This document shows, piece after piece, positions 50,601-60,700 of a stretch of 64,000 nt of DNA. The DNA lies in NCBI GenBank assembly GCA_039105265.1, contig JAPFFF010000003.1, positions 4,464,001 to 4,528,000 on the forward strand, in the 5' to 3' direction. The notes beneath the pieces are model-generated. The model was given only the letters and a program-made list of their open reading frames with translations. It had not been told where the DNA came from and searched no databases. The stretch's first letter is position 1. Each line of letters opens with the position of its first letter. The translations under genes were made by a program, and so were the position numbers. The stretch comes from Tritrichomonas musculus. Its lineage: Eukaryota > Parabasalia > Tritrichomonadida > Tritrichomonadidae.

Positions 50601-52910
50601 TAGAATCATTGTTATGTATATTTCTGTAAGAAGTCGCAAATTCATGTAAACAGGATTTTTAATGTTTTCAATAGCAAAGTTCTCAGGAATAATTTCTTTC
50701 ATTTCATTTAAAGGTAAAATAAAATAGTTCGAAAGATCAGAGTGTCTTATTTTAACTTCATTAACGACATCAATCATTTGCATTTGTTTGTCGAAAAATT
50801 CAGTCAAACTTTTTATCGGAGTTGAAGGTAACATTTTGATTCTAAGACGAATCATGTTTTTATATTTATTAACTTTATTTGAAAGAACCTTAACTAAATA
50901 AAGTTGAGACAAATCTAATTGATCTCCGATTTTTAAAGATGGAATGAATTCAATTGCTTTTGTTGAATTTTTGGTAAAGAATAAAAATGATTCATTCGCT
51001 TTCATATCAAAAGCTTTTAAAACAAAATTCTTAAAATCTTCACCAGTTATTCCTTTTGGAAATTGAATCATCTTTGTTTGTTTGTTAAATTTGACAGGTA
51101 AATTGTATGGATCTTTTCGGTATTCGTAATAAACAGAAAATGAATGTGGTAATGTGCTTATGTAATCTGGACAGTATGTAAAAATGCCATGTGCTGATTT
51201 CGGCTTCTTAGGACGTGAGGCATTGTTTCCTTTGACTAAGTTTGGATCCGGTTGAACAACAATGATTGATCCATCTGTTAATTCAAGACTTCCAACTGTT
51301 CGTAATGGATCTGGAATCAAGTATAACTTTGAATCGATCAATTGAAAGGCTATCATGCTCATTTCTCCTTTAATTCCACAATTTTTACGTGACATTTCAA
51401 ACAAACTTTCGATGTTTTCGTCAAATGAAATAAGAACAGTACCTAAAAAACCAAGGGGACGAGAACTCATATAATTGTATGTAAATAAGAATATTAAAAT
51501 GGAGTTTTCATCATTGTTGCTGGCTTCATCTTTAGCTTTTTCTTTTTCAATTGCTTTCTTTTTATTTTTGTTTGTATTTTTGCGTGCTTCACTTTTGTTT
51601 TCATCATAGCTTTCTTCTTCCTCTTCTTCTTCTTCTGAATCATCAACAAGTGCTTCAACAAAAAATTGAACATGTCGCAATGGATCAAAGACATTACCTA
51701 ATTTTTCATTATCGTAGTTATGTTGAAGTTTCAAACATGGAACAGAGTGGAAAATAACCCAAATTGTAAGTTTGTCACTTGAAACCTTTAATAAATTTGA
51801 CATCTTGTGATATAACTCTTTAACTGTGTCATTTGGACGAATATAAATGTTCATATCAGAAATAAACTTGATGTTTGACTCGGAATTTACATATTTGTTT
51901 ACATCTTCAACTTGGACAACATTGATTTTGATTTGCCTATTAAATTCGTTAACGTTGATTGATGAAGATTTATTATATTCTTCTTGAGCTTTAAATTGGC
52001 TCACAATTAACGATGTTGCAGAATCTTCGTTATCTGGTTCAAATAATACATCTTTCATTGATGAATCAAAATAAACTAAAATCTTAGCACTATATGGTTT
52101 GTCATTTCCTCCATAATTTTCTTCAATAGCTGTATGCGGAGAAACAATGTTTGCTTTCGAATCATCATATAATACCCAATTACCTGAATTTATGTCATGT
52201 ATGTATGCAGAAAAGTGGCCATTTTTATTCTTACCTGAATGAATTATAACTGAATAAAGTTCATAATTAGGTGAGGAGTTGTTAGTTGTATATTTCCCCA
52301 AATTGAGATTTTTTGGATAAGAAACTGTTTTATGATTAACATATTTGTTGTGGTAACGGTCTAAATTAATAAAAATAACAGGAGGAAGACGATCAAAGCG
52401 TAAATACGAGTACATTCCATAGAAAATAGTTTCTATGTCATCTCCAAGTTCAACATTTAAAGAAAGAGACAAAAAATAAGCGTTTTTATGATTTTTGGAT
52501 ACGCATCCAATAAATAAATTTCGGAAAAAATCATCGTTCTTAAAAATATTATATAATTTATGTAAGTATAAAATTGGATCATTATTTTTCGCGAGTTCTT
52601 CATGAGTAATTTTCATTTTAAAAAGAAGTTCCTTGGTTGATGGTGGGGTGTTTCCTTTAATAGCGAGTTGAATAAATATTTTTTGGATTTCAAGCGCAAT
52701 AAGACTGTTTGATACTCTGGATTGTCTCAAATAAAAAGTGTGGTGTCGGAAAATATTTATATGAAATAAGACTTGAAGAATGGTATTTATTGAACATGTA
52801 TTTGTCATACCGCGCAAACCAACTCCGATTTGACTAAGAGCTTCTAAAGTTTTGTTGGTGTTAATGTTGTCTATTTCTGTTTTCACACTTTTTTCATCAT
52901 TTTCATTCAT
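47628..52910 (-). CDS. USP7-like ubiquitin-specific protease with AT-hook and Gln-rich tail
   Basis: A 1,760-residue protein. The Cys box GLRGMTNTCSIN (Cys39) and His box SGKNKNGHFSAYIHD (His about 233), followed by GNWVLYDDSK and the AIEENYGG motif, match USP7/HAUSP, where the same EHNYGG follows the His box. USPs cut ubiquitin from proteins by a Cys-His-Asp/Asn mechanism. After the catalytic domain come beta-rich, probably ubiquitin-like repeats (about 310-850), broken by an acidic Glu run. The last 800 residues are low complexity: an AT-hook (KRGRGRPKKH, near 1055), an Asp-rich run (near 1160), Asn-rich parts and a Gln run (near 1480). The catalytic domain is compact (195 residues between Cys and His, against about 240 in USP7). 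An AT-hook suggests a chromatin-linked DUB; this is inference. Confidence 0.8.
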   Translation of the reverse strand: MNENDEKSVKTEIDNINTNKTLEALSQIGVGLRGMTNTCSINTILQVLFHINIFRHHTFYLRQSRVSNSLIALEIQKIFIQLAIKGNTPPSTKELLFKMKITHEELAKNNDPILYLHKLYNIFKNDDFFRNLFIGCVSKNHKNAYFLSLSLNVELGDDIETIFYGMYSYLRFDRLPPVIFINLDRYHNKYVNHKTVSYPKNLNLGKYTTNNSSPNYELYSVIIHSGKNKNGHFSAYIHDINSGNWVLYDDSKANIVSPHTAIEENYGGNDKPYSAKILVYFDSSMKDVLFEPDNEDSATSLIVSQFKAQEEYNKSSSINVNEFNRQIKINVVQVEDVNKYVNSESNIKFISDMNIYIRPNDTVKELYHKMSNLLKVSSDKLTIWVIFHSVPCLKLQHNYDNEKLGNVFDPLRHVQFFVEALVDDSEEEEEEEESYDENKSEARKNTNKNKKKAIEKEKAKDEASNNDENSILIFLFTYNYMSSRPLGFLGTVLISFDENIESLFEMSRKNCGIKGEMSMIAFQLIDSKLYLIPDPLRTVGSLELTDGSIIVVQPDPNLVKGNNASRPKKPKSAHGIFTYCPDYISTLPHSFSVYYEYRKDPYNLPVKFNKQTKMIQFPKGITGEDFKNFVLKAFDMKANESFLFFTKNSTKAIEFIPSLKIGDQLDLSQLYLVKVLSNKVNKYKNMIRLRIKMLPSTPIKSLTEFFDKQMQMIDVVNEVKIRHSDLSNYFILPLNEMKEIIPENFAIENIKNPVYMNLRLLTEIYITMILIVNGKEIKEIDIRVEKDDTFLDFKNNIHISNIKDARFYTIDDNGCQRNINDSQLMKKFSHNNKRIIYFETSSVPSFVVNRDNKTLMIIRPLTNIDNLSYSSQIYPTQNASSSFSTAKKEENTDDINNDIKNETENNNNNNNDTHALDFDNDHLLITDQITSNKINANKLQLIDNKMREKLQNSCQMNQISIINDDIHLLYTNNVVPMFSSDSQLDDYNYNKEELIKSYYSEQRNRRNASNITATTDDDGDTQNEPTSTNTTNPNSNTPTPPPPSNTTNANTEEKRGRGRPKKHDIAKNEAEEDASKNHESKKVDENTNDKKETNKKNYNNSESTENSQTTVSTVKKTVPAKKIQVEEPKIESDQNDYKNEDESSKFNYRDFQSDGGINYDDDDDEDDDDDDIVDYDINIDDDEDYDIGYNEDDEDDDNYSSKKFKKQAKGGKKKKKRTEEKSFIPQDFTPNMQLLPGSMNRFLGNNNGSYFHGNPLLLSQQAAALVGKRPHIHQRLQNTISSYQADNSNNNSNSNNNTANQSGNYKNNNFNNEKEQFMKLINGQNNAPLIKKIHNKNENSNDDPSFRSAHKHIISSQDNAGNKIHSSQLMQLNNNSLFYPAQQRREMVSSISPYNHVQENQEIQSDGQQQLLMQMQHSIKQSHIQQQPNQQSQQQQQNFKGSQQVINSLNIFKNQQHISQPSINSLQHQLMPSQQNQSQQSQFQAQQQQQQQQQQQNQHFPQPQIRSQAQNSPPQQQSNVQVFSYGRQQTENQQHNYSSNTNNNDNSKVQNIMNDNSMKKRPFKLGSVKDFAPNMEGSNMESNSNNPINYSNIDDIINSQKSEDFYRNKFRNEQNEFPPKTDSNQNLNMLSNQNLSKNRSSNRISITACPIMIKKQDNDNCGFIRDPASYKYKNKRSSTDSYKQENEFSSDAGSILHFPSTHFMLYSFKLMPTREFHENDENSRNQRDQNNRNRQNDPSWSHYSRNSEFGQSNDDFLHPL

Positions 52911-53674
52911 TCGCTTAAAAATATATGAGGAAAAAATTAAGTCGACTTTTGCAAAAAAAAAAAAAAAAAAAAAAAAATTCTTTTTCCAAATAGAATGACA
53001 AAAATTCCAATCAGTATTGTTTTATTTGTATTATTTATTATATTAATCATATGAAATTAGGCAATATTCATTATTATTAATGATAAAAATATCATTACAT
53101 TAATAAGAAAAATCAAATTCTTATCTATTTTATAAGATCTGTCAAAAAGTGGTATAAATAAAAAATATATTCAACCTTTTTGAAATTAAGGCACACAAAA
53201 AATAATTCATATTTGAATATTATTCAATTTTTCATTTCTCCAAAGATTTTTTTATGAAATTTTTGAATATTAATTGAAATATTTTTGAATGTTATTATCA
53301 AATTCAGAGTTATGTGACCAAATGTTAATTATCATTGGTATTATTTATTAAAGGAGCTGTGCTATTTAAAAATAAATGAATTTTAATTTTTTCTTATTTT
53401 TCTTGATTATCTTTATTTGATGAATATTACTATTATTTTCCTGCCATCTACATCAATCGATCGATATTGATATAATTAACATGAATTTTTTCAAATATTT
53501 AGCAAATTACTGAATATTTTATTTGATAAATATCAAATATTAAATTTTATTTAGTCTTATTCTAAATTCGAAGCAATGAGATTTATTTGCAATAAATGAA
53601 ATATATTTCATTGTATTTTTAGTTTTTTCTCGAGATATTTAAACTTTTTTTTTTCAATACTTCAAAATTTCAAT
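52911..53674. other. AT-rich divergent intergenic region
   Basis: About 760 bases between two divergent genes, with a pure A-run of 27 bases at 52951-52977. A CCTCATATAT initiator-like motif lies just before the USP7-like ATG on the minus strand. I see no gene or repeat. Confidence 0.55.
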
Positions 53675-54223
53675 ATGTTTACGCAAAATGAAGCACTAGA
53701 ATTTATAGTTGCTTATTATTCAGCAATGGCTTATCATCAAGCTGACCTCCCAAAGTTCTATGATGATTCAGCCTTGGTTTCAAGACCGTCATTCCAAGAA
53801 CCGAAATTAATTAGCGAAGTTCAAAACCAGTTGGCTTTTTTGGTAAATAAAGGATCTTCAATAAATATTATTTCGAAAAGCATTTTACCTAACAATGATT
53901 ATTTAGCTATATCAGTTATTGGATCAGTTTCAATAAATGGAAAAGAAAATATTTTTTCTCAAATGTTTGTTTTACAAGAAAAATACGACAGAATTTATAT
54001 TACTTCGGATTCAATTCAGTTAGTTGAATCGTTTAAGCCTGAAAATAATTTTATTGTTAATAAAAAAGCAGATTCAGATATTGTTTATCATAATGCTACT
54101 AATAAAAGCATGAATAACGATCAAAACTTAACAAAAAATAGAGAGAATGGTTCACAAATCATAAAAGTTAATAATAGTCAAGGTTCAAATAAGTACAATG
54201 CCGAAGAACAAGGAAATGAGTAA
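53675..54223 (+). CDS. NTF2-domain protein
   Basis: A 182-residue protein whose first 120 residues look like an NTF2 domain: EALEFIVAYYSAM then FYDDSALV (the FY motif), a polar loop, an IISKSILPNNDYLAISVIGSV strand pair, and FSQMFVLQEK, the conserved FxQTFxL strand. This order is that of G3BP-type NTF2 domains. The remaining 60 residues are Asn/Lys-rich and disordered, as in G3BP, but no RRM follows. NTF2 domains dimerise and bind FG motifs or partner peptides, as in mRNA export, Ran import or stress granules. Because the tail lacks an RRM, I would not name it G3BP. The gene is divergent from the USP7-like gene. Confidence 0.75.
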   Translation: MFTQNEALEFIVAYYSAMAYHQADLPKFYDDSALVSRPSFQEPKLISEVQNQLAFLVNKGSSINIISKSILPNNDYLAISVIGSVSINGKENIFSQMFVLQEKYDRIYITSDSIQLVESFKPENNFIVNKKADSDIVYHNATNKSMNNDQNLTKNRENGSQIIKVNNSQGSNKYNAEEQGNE

Positions 54224-54452
54224 CAGAATATATTTTTTTCATTGTATGTTTATTAACTAACTTGCTAATCATAATTTATGATATACAAAATAATATTATT
54301 AATGAATTATGTATAATAAAGGAAGAAAAAAGTGCATTTTTTGTTGCATTATTTATATTTTATAATGTTAATTGAAAAATTCTCTTTATTGCAAGGATTT
54401 AGTGGTATTAAGATTTAAAATTAATAACGTTTTTTCGCATTTTGAAATTTGA

Positions 54453-56345
54453 ATGTCGAATGCTGCTCTAAATTTAAAAAATCTTTTATCACAAGATACT
54501 TTTATAAATGAAGATATTTTCCCAAGCAGTTTTATTTCTCTCCTCTCGAGTTTATGTGATATGATTAATGATCAAGATCAAGTTATTAATGCTTTATCTG
54601 AAAAGTCAAATGAATTTGCCACAAAATCAGATATTAACGATAATATTAATTTGTTTAAATCTATAAGAAACGAAATTGAAGATAATATTTCTGCAGTTAA
54701 AAATAATCTTCAAAACGATATCGATACCAGTCGTGCATTTCAAGCTACGAGAATTAATGAAATTGAAAAAAAGTTCAAAAGTGTTGATGACACTGTTCAT
54801 GAAGCTGTTAACTTAAATCTCGAATCGTTTAAACAATCGCTTGAGCAAGTTGACTTTTCTTCAAAAGAGATGAAAAATGAAATAGCTTCATTGCAATCAT
54901 CCTCAAGAGCAACCTCAAGTTTAGTTACGCAGTTGCGATCCTTAATTCCTCAAAACCCAGAATCTAGATTAAACCATTTTTCAAAAAAAATTGATCAAGT
55001 TGAAAACTCTCAAAGAAACATGTTGAAAGAATTAAAAGCTAATAATGAAGATCTCAAAGATGAAATAAAAGAACTGCGCAGAGATAATGAAGATATGAAA
55101 ATGGAGTTACATAACACAATTTTAGAACTAGAAGCAAAGGCCAAAAGAATGCCATCAACGTATGAAGGTGAAGACAATCAACCCAAAATTGTTAATGGGG
55201 AAGTGGATATATCACCATTAATTCGAGGTATTTACAGAGACTCCAAAAGGCTTGATGGGTTTAATGAAGTTATTTCGATGACTCGTATGGAAGTAGAAGA
55301 TGTTGTTAATTCTCTAATCGAACTTCAAGAAAAAATTCAGCAATTTAATACTGTTACTCATGATTTATCCCTTGAGAACGGTCATCTTCAAGGAATCATG
55401 AATGATAAAACAAATTTTCTTCATTCATCAATAGCAAGTCTTGAAAGACAAATCGGAGAATTATGGACGATAACACTTCAGATATCAGATAGTAGCAATC
55501 ACTTTGCTTCAAATGTTTCAAACACAACTCAGCAAGTTCAATCAATTTTGTCTACACTTTCAAATCGACCAATTCCAATATTAAATGATCTTACAGATGT
55601 TATGCTGGAAGTCCATGGACTTCATGATTCAATTTTTGAAAAAAGGACTCAATTTGAGGGTGAAAGAGAGCAATTCAGAAAACTTCCCGGAGGAGGAGAA
55701 ACCCTAAAAACAGTTCCTGATATTAAAGTTAGGCCAATGTTACGAAGAATGAAACCTTTACAAGAAACCTTAGATAGTTCTTATGAAGAAACAAATCAAA
55801 AAGCTGAAAAATCTATGACTACTGCCGGTAAACAAATGAATGAAGCATTATTTCAAAAAAGTATAGAAGAGTTAAAAGATACAATTAATGAAATTATATC
55901 TGATAACGACTATATGGCTCAACAAATTGAAAAGTTGATGAAAACGACAAAGGAAAATTTGGAATTAAAAGTCGATAATCAAACTCTCGAAAGAATGTTA
56001 AATAAAATACATATGATTATTGGTCATATTACCAAAAGAATTGATACAGTTGAAGATAAAGAGAATACAATGATTGAAGCTATGAAGTTAAAGAGAAAAG
56101 TTCAAGATCCAAACGCTCCATCTGCCAAATTTAAAAAGAAAATCTCATCAACCACCGTGATGGATCGGACTTTCCCTTCAATGACTGTACCAAGTGAAGT
56201 GCCTCCGTTAAAAATCGGTAATGCCAAACCCATTAGTTCACTAGCCGCCAGAATACAAGGTGATCATATTAACAAAACACCATCTAGACCTAAATCCTCG
56301 CAAAAATTAGCAAGCGATTTTATAATTAATCAATCAGTCAAATAA
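54453..56345 (+). CDS. Coiled-coil protein of unknown function
   Basis: A 630-residue protein starting MSNAALNLKNLLSQ. Residues about 30-230 are a long heptad-rich coiled coil (SRLNHFSKKIDQVENSQ..LKDEIKELRRDNEDMKMEL). A second coiled-coil block follows at about 260-400, and a third near 470-545. The last 80 residues are basic and Ser/Pro-rich (SAKFKKKISSTTVMD, TPSRPKSSQKLA), as in microtubule- or centrosome-binding proteins. No enzyme motif is present and I recognise no family. A structural role in the basal body or cytoskeleton fits the composition, but nothing in the sequence proves it. It converges on the LRR gene at its right. Confidence 0.7.
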   Translation: MSNAALNLKNLLSQDTFINEDIFPSSFISLLSSLCDMINDQDQVINALSEKSNEFATKSDINDNINLFKSIRNEIEDNISAVKNNLQNDIDTSRAFQATRINEIEKKFKSVDDTVHEAVNLNLESFKQSLEQVDFSSKEMKNEIASLQSSSRATSSLVTQLRSLIPQNPESRLNHFSKKIDQVENSQRNMLKELKANNEDLKDEIKELRRDNEDMKMELHNTILELEAKAKRMPSTYEGEDNQPKIVNGEVDISPLIRGIYRDSKRLDGFNEVISMTRMEVEDVVNSLIELQEKIQQFNTVTHDLSLENGHLQGIMNDKTNFLHSSIASLERQIGELWTITLQISDSSNHFASNVSNTTQQVQSILSTLSNRPIPILNDLTDVMLEVHGLHDSIFEKRTQFEGEREQFRKLPGGGETLKTVPDIKVRPMLRRMKPLQETLDSSYEETNQKAEKSMTTAGKQMNEALFQKSIEELKDTINEIISDNDYMAQQIEKLMKTTKENLELKVDNQTLERMLNKIHMIIGHITKRIDTVEDKENTMIEAMKLKRKVQDPNAPSAKFKKKISSTTVMDRTFPSMTVPSEVPPLKIGNAKPISSLAARIQGDHINKTPSRPKSSQKLASDFIINQSVK

Positions 56346-56490
56346 TGTTTTAATTTGTATGTATAATTAAATTTGTTTTTACAATAATAATGTATATTTA
56401 ATTTTATGTTTTTGTTGCCCACTTGTATTATATAATGCAATATAATAAGTATGTATATAAATTTCAAAATTTAATTATAAGTTTTTTTTT

Positions 56491-56649
56491 TTAATTTATT
56501 CATATGTTATTGGCTGTATTCCTCATGTAATTGATTTTATTTTTAATGATAATGATTCTCATTTCGATCTTAAAACTAATCTTGATTATTTAAAAGTAGA
56601 AAAAATGGAAATAAAATGCATGGATTTGAAATCAAATAAGATTAGGTAA
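56491..56649 (+). pseudogene. Gene-like remnant, about 52 codons
   Basis: An open frame without a start codon runs to a TAA at 56647-56649. It contains YVIGCIPHVIDFIFNDND, then DLKTNLDYLKVEKMEIKC. Its amino acid mix is protein-like in an otherwise AT-rich gap, and the end (CMDLKSNKIR) is tidy. I think it is the 3' end of a lost or copied gene. No family is assigned. Confidence 0.3.
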
Positions 56650-56702
56650 TCAAAAGCTAAAATAAATTTATTATACAAACAAAATAAATAAATAAATATA
56701 AA

Positions 56703-57605
56703 TTATATATCTATTTCCTCGAATAATCTTGAACCAATTGATCTAATTCTTTGACCTTGAGGACTTGGTTTTTTAAAATAGATTCTAGTATGAGGTTTTT
56801 TAACTTTCTTAACTACAGGTTTTTTTTCAGCAGCAATTCGCTCAGCTTTTCCAAGAAAGTCAAGTTCTTCGGGCATAGGTGCTGTTTTGATTTTTGCAGC
56901 CGCTTCAAAGTCTTCTTTTCGTTTTCTAGCGACAGCTGTCTGATCCAGAAGTTCTTTTTCTCTTTTCAACTCTCTTTCTTTTTTTATATGACTCACCCTT
57001 CGTTGAACAATTAAATCCGCAGAAGAAAGAGGTCGTTCCTTTAAGCATTGCAAAATAGTTGTGTTTTTTCTTCGGGAAGTTGTTAAAGATAATCTAGAAG
57101 TATTTGTATTTGGGTTAATTTGGTGAGAATATTTCATGTGGTCAAGTTGTGTTATTTCGTGTCCATCTAAAATTTGTAATTCAGGGAAAGTGATAACAGC
57201 TAATTGTTTATAATTTTTTTCTAAAGTCAATGGATTTCCTCTTAGATCTAAAACATGAAGATTTTTAATGTGAGATAACTTGCCCATTACAGCGTCTAAA
57301 TTTTGTATATTATTACCAGAAAGATAAAGTTCTTCAAGGAACATTTGGTGAGATAAATCAAAATCAGTAATTTGATTATAACGAGCATCTATAAATTTTA
57401 AGCGAATATTTCTTTCAAGATGATCAAGTCTAGTTAAATTATTAAATGGTACATACAAATATTGAAGATTAGGAAAAGGGTATAAGTCGCCTTCTTTAAT
57501 TTCGCTTATCTTGTGTTTGCCGATAACAATTTCTTCTGTATCGCCAGGTTTAGAACGTGTTTCCTTGATAATGTCAATAAAAGGCCCCTGATGAAGCCGA
57601 AACAT
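56703..57605 (-). CDS. SDS22-type leucine-rich repeat protein with basic coiled-coil tail
   Basis: A 300-residue protein starting MFRLHQGPFIDIIK. It has about five SDS22-type LRRs (FPNLQYLYVPFNNLTRL, then IRLKFIDARYNQI, LEELYLSGNNIQNL, LHVLDLRGNPLT) closed by an LRR cap (FPELQILDG). The last 120 residues are basic and helical with a KKERELKREKELL stretch and a KKPVVKKVKKPH segment. This layout resembles small ciliary LRR proteins such as LRRC46, LRRC72 and the dynein light chain 1 group; a flagellar role is inference. The family track includes a TTG codon three bases upstream, but the ATG at 57605 is the first true start. It converges on the coiled-coil gene and lies in tandem after the giant vWA gene. 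Confidence 0.75.
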   Translation of the reverse strand: MFRLHQGPFIDIIKETRSKPGDTEEIVIGKHKISEIKEGDLYPFPNLQYLYVPFNNLTRLDHLERNIRLKFIDARYNQITDFDLSHQMFLEELYLSGNNIQNLDAVMGKLSHIKNLHVLDLRGNPLTLEKNYKQLAVITFPELQILDGHEITQLDHMKYSHQINPNTNTSRLSLTTSRRKNTTILQCLKERPLSSADLIVQRRVSHIKKERELKREKELLDQTAVARKRKEDFEAAAKIKTAPMPEELDFLGKAERIAAEKKPVVKKVKKPHTRIYFKKPSPQGQRIRSIGSRLFEEIDI

Positions 57606-57754
57606 CAAATAAAAAAATTTATAAATTTAATTAACGTAAAAAATTTATATTGAAAAAATTGACCTTTGATTCGTTATCAAAAAAAAATCAAGAATGAAAA
57701 AGATCTAAAAATATTTATATATAAAAAAAAAATATTAATATAATTCAATTAAAA

Positions 57755-60700
57755 TTACTGTTCATCGTCATCATCATTTCCATGATGTTGTCTCCTCCTC
57801 TTCCTCTTTCTTTTTTCTTGTTGATCTTGAGGATCCACCAATCCCATGTAAGGCTGATGATGTCTTTGGCTTGGATCATTAGTTTGACCGCTTGGACTTT
57901 GATAAGTCCTACCTTTGCCGCCAATATTAAAAGAGTTTCCTTGGCCAGGGATTGCAATATTGCCTGGTTTAATAGGCGGTTTATATGCGCCAGATCTAGT
58001 AGCAGCACTGCCTTTAGGAGTTTGATTGTGCAAAGTTGTAGCAGGTCTATATGCGCCAGATTTATTATTATTAGTGCTGCCTTTAGGAGTTTGATTGTGC
58101 AAAGTTGTAGCAGGCCTATATAGGTTTTGTTGAGAGCTGTGTGAAGAATTATGATGAGTTGTTATGTTATTTGTCTCTTCTTCTTGTGCAGTTGGAACAG
58201 CTGTTGAATCGTCAACTGATTCCATAGCAACTTGCTTCACGATATCGATGACTTTTTGTTTTTGTTTATCGCTAATGTTATCGCCGTTATAATCATCGAA
58301 ACGTGTTATTTTGAACTGTTCTCCGCCTGCCTTTGTGTATATCTGCTGTGTTCTCACAAAGCATTGGAATGTGAGATAGGAAGCGCTCAAGCAGAAGAAC
58401 TTGATTCCATAATTGGCAGCCCACTTTATATATTCAGGGAATTCTTTGTCGTGTTCTTTGTCCATCTCAACATAATCTTGCTGATCAATCGGCTGTCCTT
58501 CGTTCGTATGAGGTAGCGTATAACGCCCGCCGTGGAATGATTGGCCGTGGCCTGGTGCGTCTGCGATATGAATAACAATTTTCTTTCCAACTTTTTTCCA
58601 ATTCAATTTCTTTAATCTTTGATAACCAGAAAGCCAATCTTCAGGACCATCTCCGCCTCCTCCTTTTGCCTCGACATTTGACAAGAAGTTGTACAAATCG
58701 TTGATGTTTGTGCTCAATGAACATGCTTCTGTTTCATCATTATTGTACCTCTTATATGAATGCTGCAGGTACTTGTTACGAACAGCTTTTACAGCATTGT
58801 CACGGTAGATTACACAGCCAAATCTAAACGTGTTATTAGTGAACTTTTGCTTACAAAATTTGGCAATGTCATTGCATGAGTTCTTAACAGCATCGATGAA
58901 GTACATCATCGATCCGGTTCCGTCAATTAAGAAGACAATGTCTACAAACCTTTCATCGTTGTATTGGTAGAATTTGGGCTCTGGATTACAATATGGTCTA
59001 ATATTGAATTCAAAAGGTTTCGGTTTGAATTTTCTTGGATCGGCACTTCCACCAATCATTGATGTTTTCTTCTCTAATGAAATCATAAAGATTGCGATAT
59101 TACGAACATACCAATAAATGCCTTCAGTTGTCAATTCGAAGAAAAGCTTTGAAAAGCCGCAATCAATGACAATGTCTCCTTTCTTGCTATTCAAAGGCGA
59201 TGTGTAATACAAAGATGAAATTCCACGTGATGAAGAAACAGAGAAGTATCTGAATGGTTTAATAGCCTTTGTATATGCAAATGTGTAATTATTGTCGTTA
59301 TAACATTCGCTCTTTGGATTCTCGGGTGGAATAATTGCAGATGCAATTGTGATTCCTTCATAAATCCTTTTCATGTTAGCATTGAATAACAACTTTTGAT
59401 AGCCATCGCATTGAATTGTTTGCTCAGCTGTAAAACTGGCAACACGTGGTTCATCTGATCGTCTAAGCATTTTTCCGCCTGGATATGAACCACCAATTCT
59501 AAATCCAGCTTTGACTTCTTCTTTATCATCTCCGAAATTGGCCTTTGAAAGGAAGAAGTTGACTTCTGCTGTAAGTGGGCTATTGTCTGTCCAAAAGACA
59601 ATTCCGCCTCCGTTTTCCCAATAGATGATGAGGCAGTCAATGAATTGTGATGATAATCTGGCCCACTCTGAATTATCTGGCATCTTTCCATCATGTCTGC
59701 CACAAATGACCCACACTTCTGAGTATTCGCCACTCTTTATCTCTCTGATTGCTTCTTTATAATTCTGGACAATTACTGTTTCAATTCCGAATTCTTTCAG
59801 TGAATTTATAACACTCTTCTTGCTTTCATCGGTGCCATTTAGTAAGACTTCCTTCGATATGAGAGGATCTTCGCCTGATGTCATCGATTGGTCCCAGAAT
59901 TGGCAGATGAGAATCTTGATTCCTTTGTAGAAGTTCATTTTACCGATATCATGAGAATCGTCTTCTAAGAATGTTTCGGTTCCATCTGGCTGGATGTTGT
60001 AGAAGTCTTTAAAGACTGAAATGTCACGCGTTATGTTGTTCAACTCAATAATAAGTTCTTTGAATGAGTAATCATCAACTGTGTTGAATTTGAGATACCC
60101 TGACAGCTTGGTAATGATGTCGGTCTTATCAAACGGTATTCCGGTGAACATCGATGGAATCTTCTCGATAAGTTCGCTTGATTCTTTGCCAAATACTGAC
60201 AAGATTCCTTTGATGATATTTCGGGGATTAATTGACCAAACTTTCTTTGTCGCAAGTGAACAAATGTTCGATGAATAACTTCCAATTCCAATTGTAACCG
60301 CTTCTACATTGTAGCCATAAATTTTCTCTAGGATTGAGTTGTAAACTTTCTGTTCTTTGGATGAAAAGTTTCCATCAGTGAAGATAAATAGAACTGAAGA
60401 TAAAGTTTTCTCTTGTGCTCGAATTGAAAGCATCGAAAGTAAGGCTGAATCAAGGCATGAATTGGGATGTGGATTCAATAAGTACGTGAATAATGCAAGC
60501 CAGACTGGTGATCTTGATGATAAAGCATCGAAAGTTGACTTTTCGGAGCACAAAATAAGTGGTCCGTCATTTGTTGTGATGATCAAGTTGAAGGAAGGAA
60601 GATCAATCTTCGAAAGTGTCTGAAGCAAAATGAAGAGTGATTGAAATGCATGAAATGCAGATTGTACATTAAAGCAAGAAATGCTGCAATCAATGACAAT

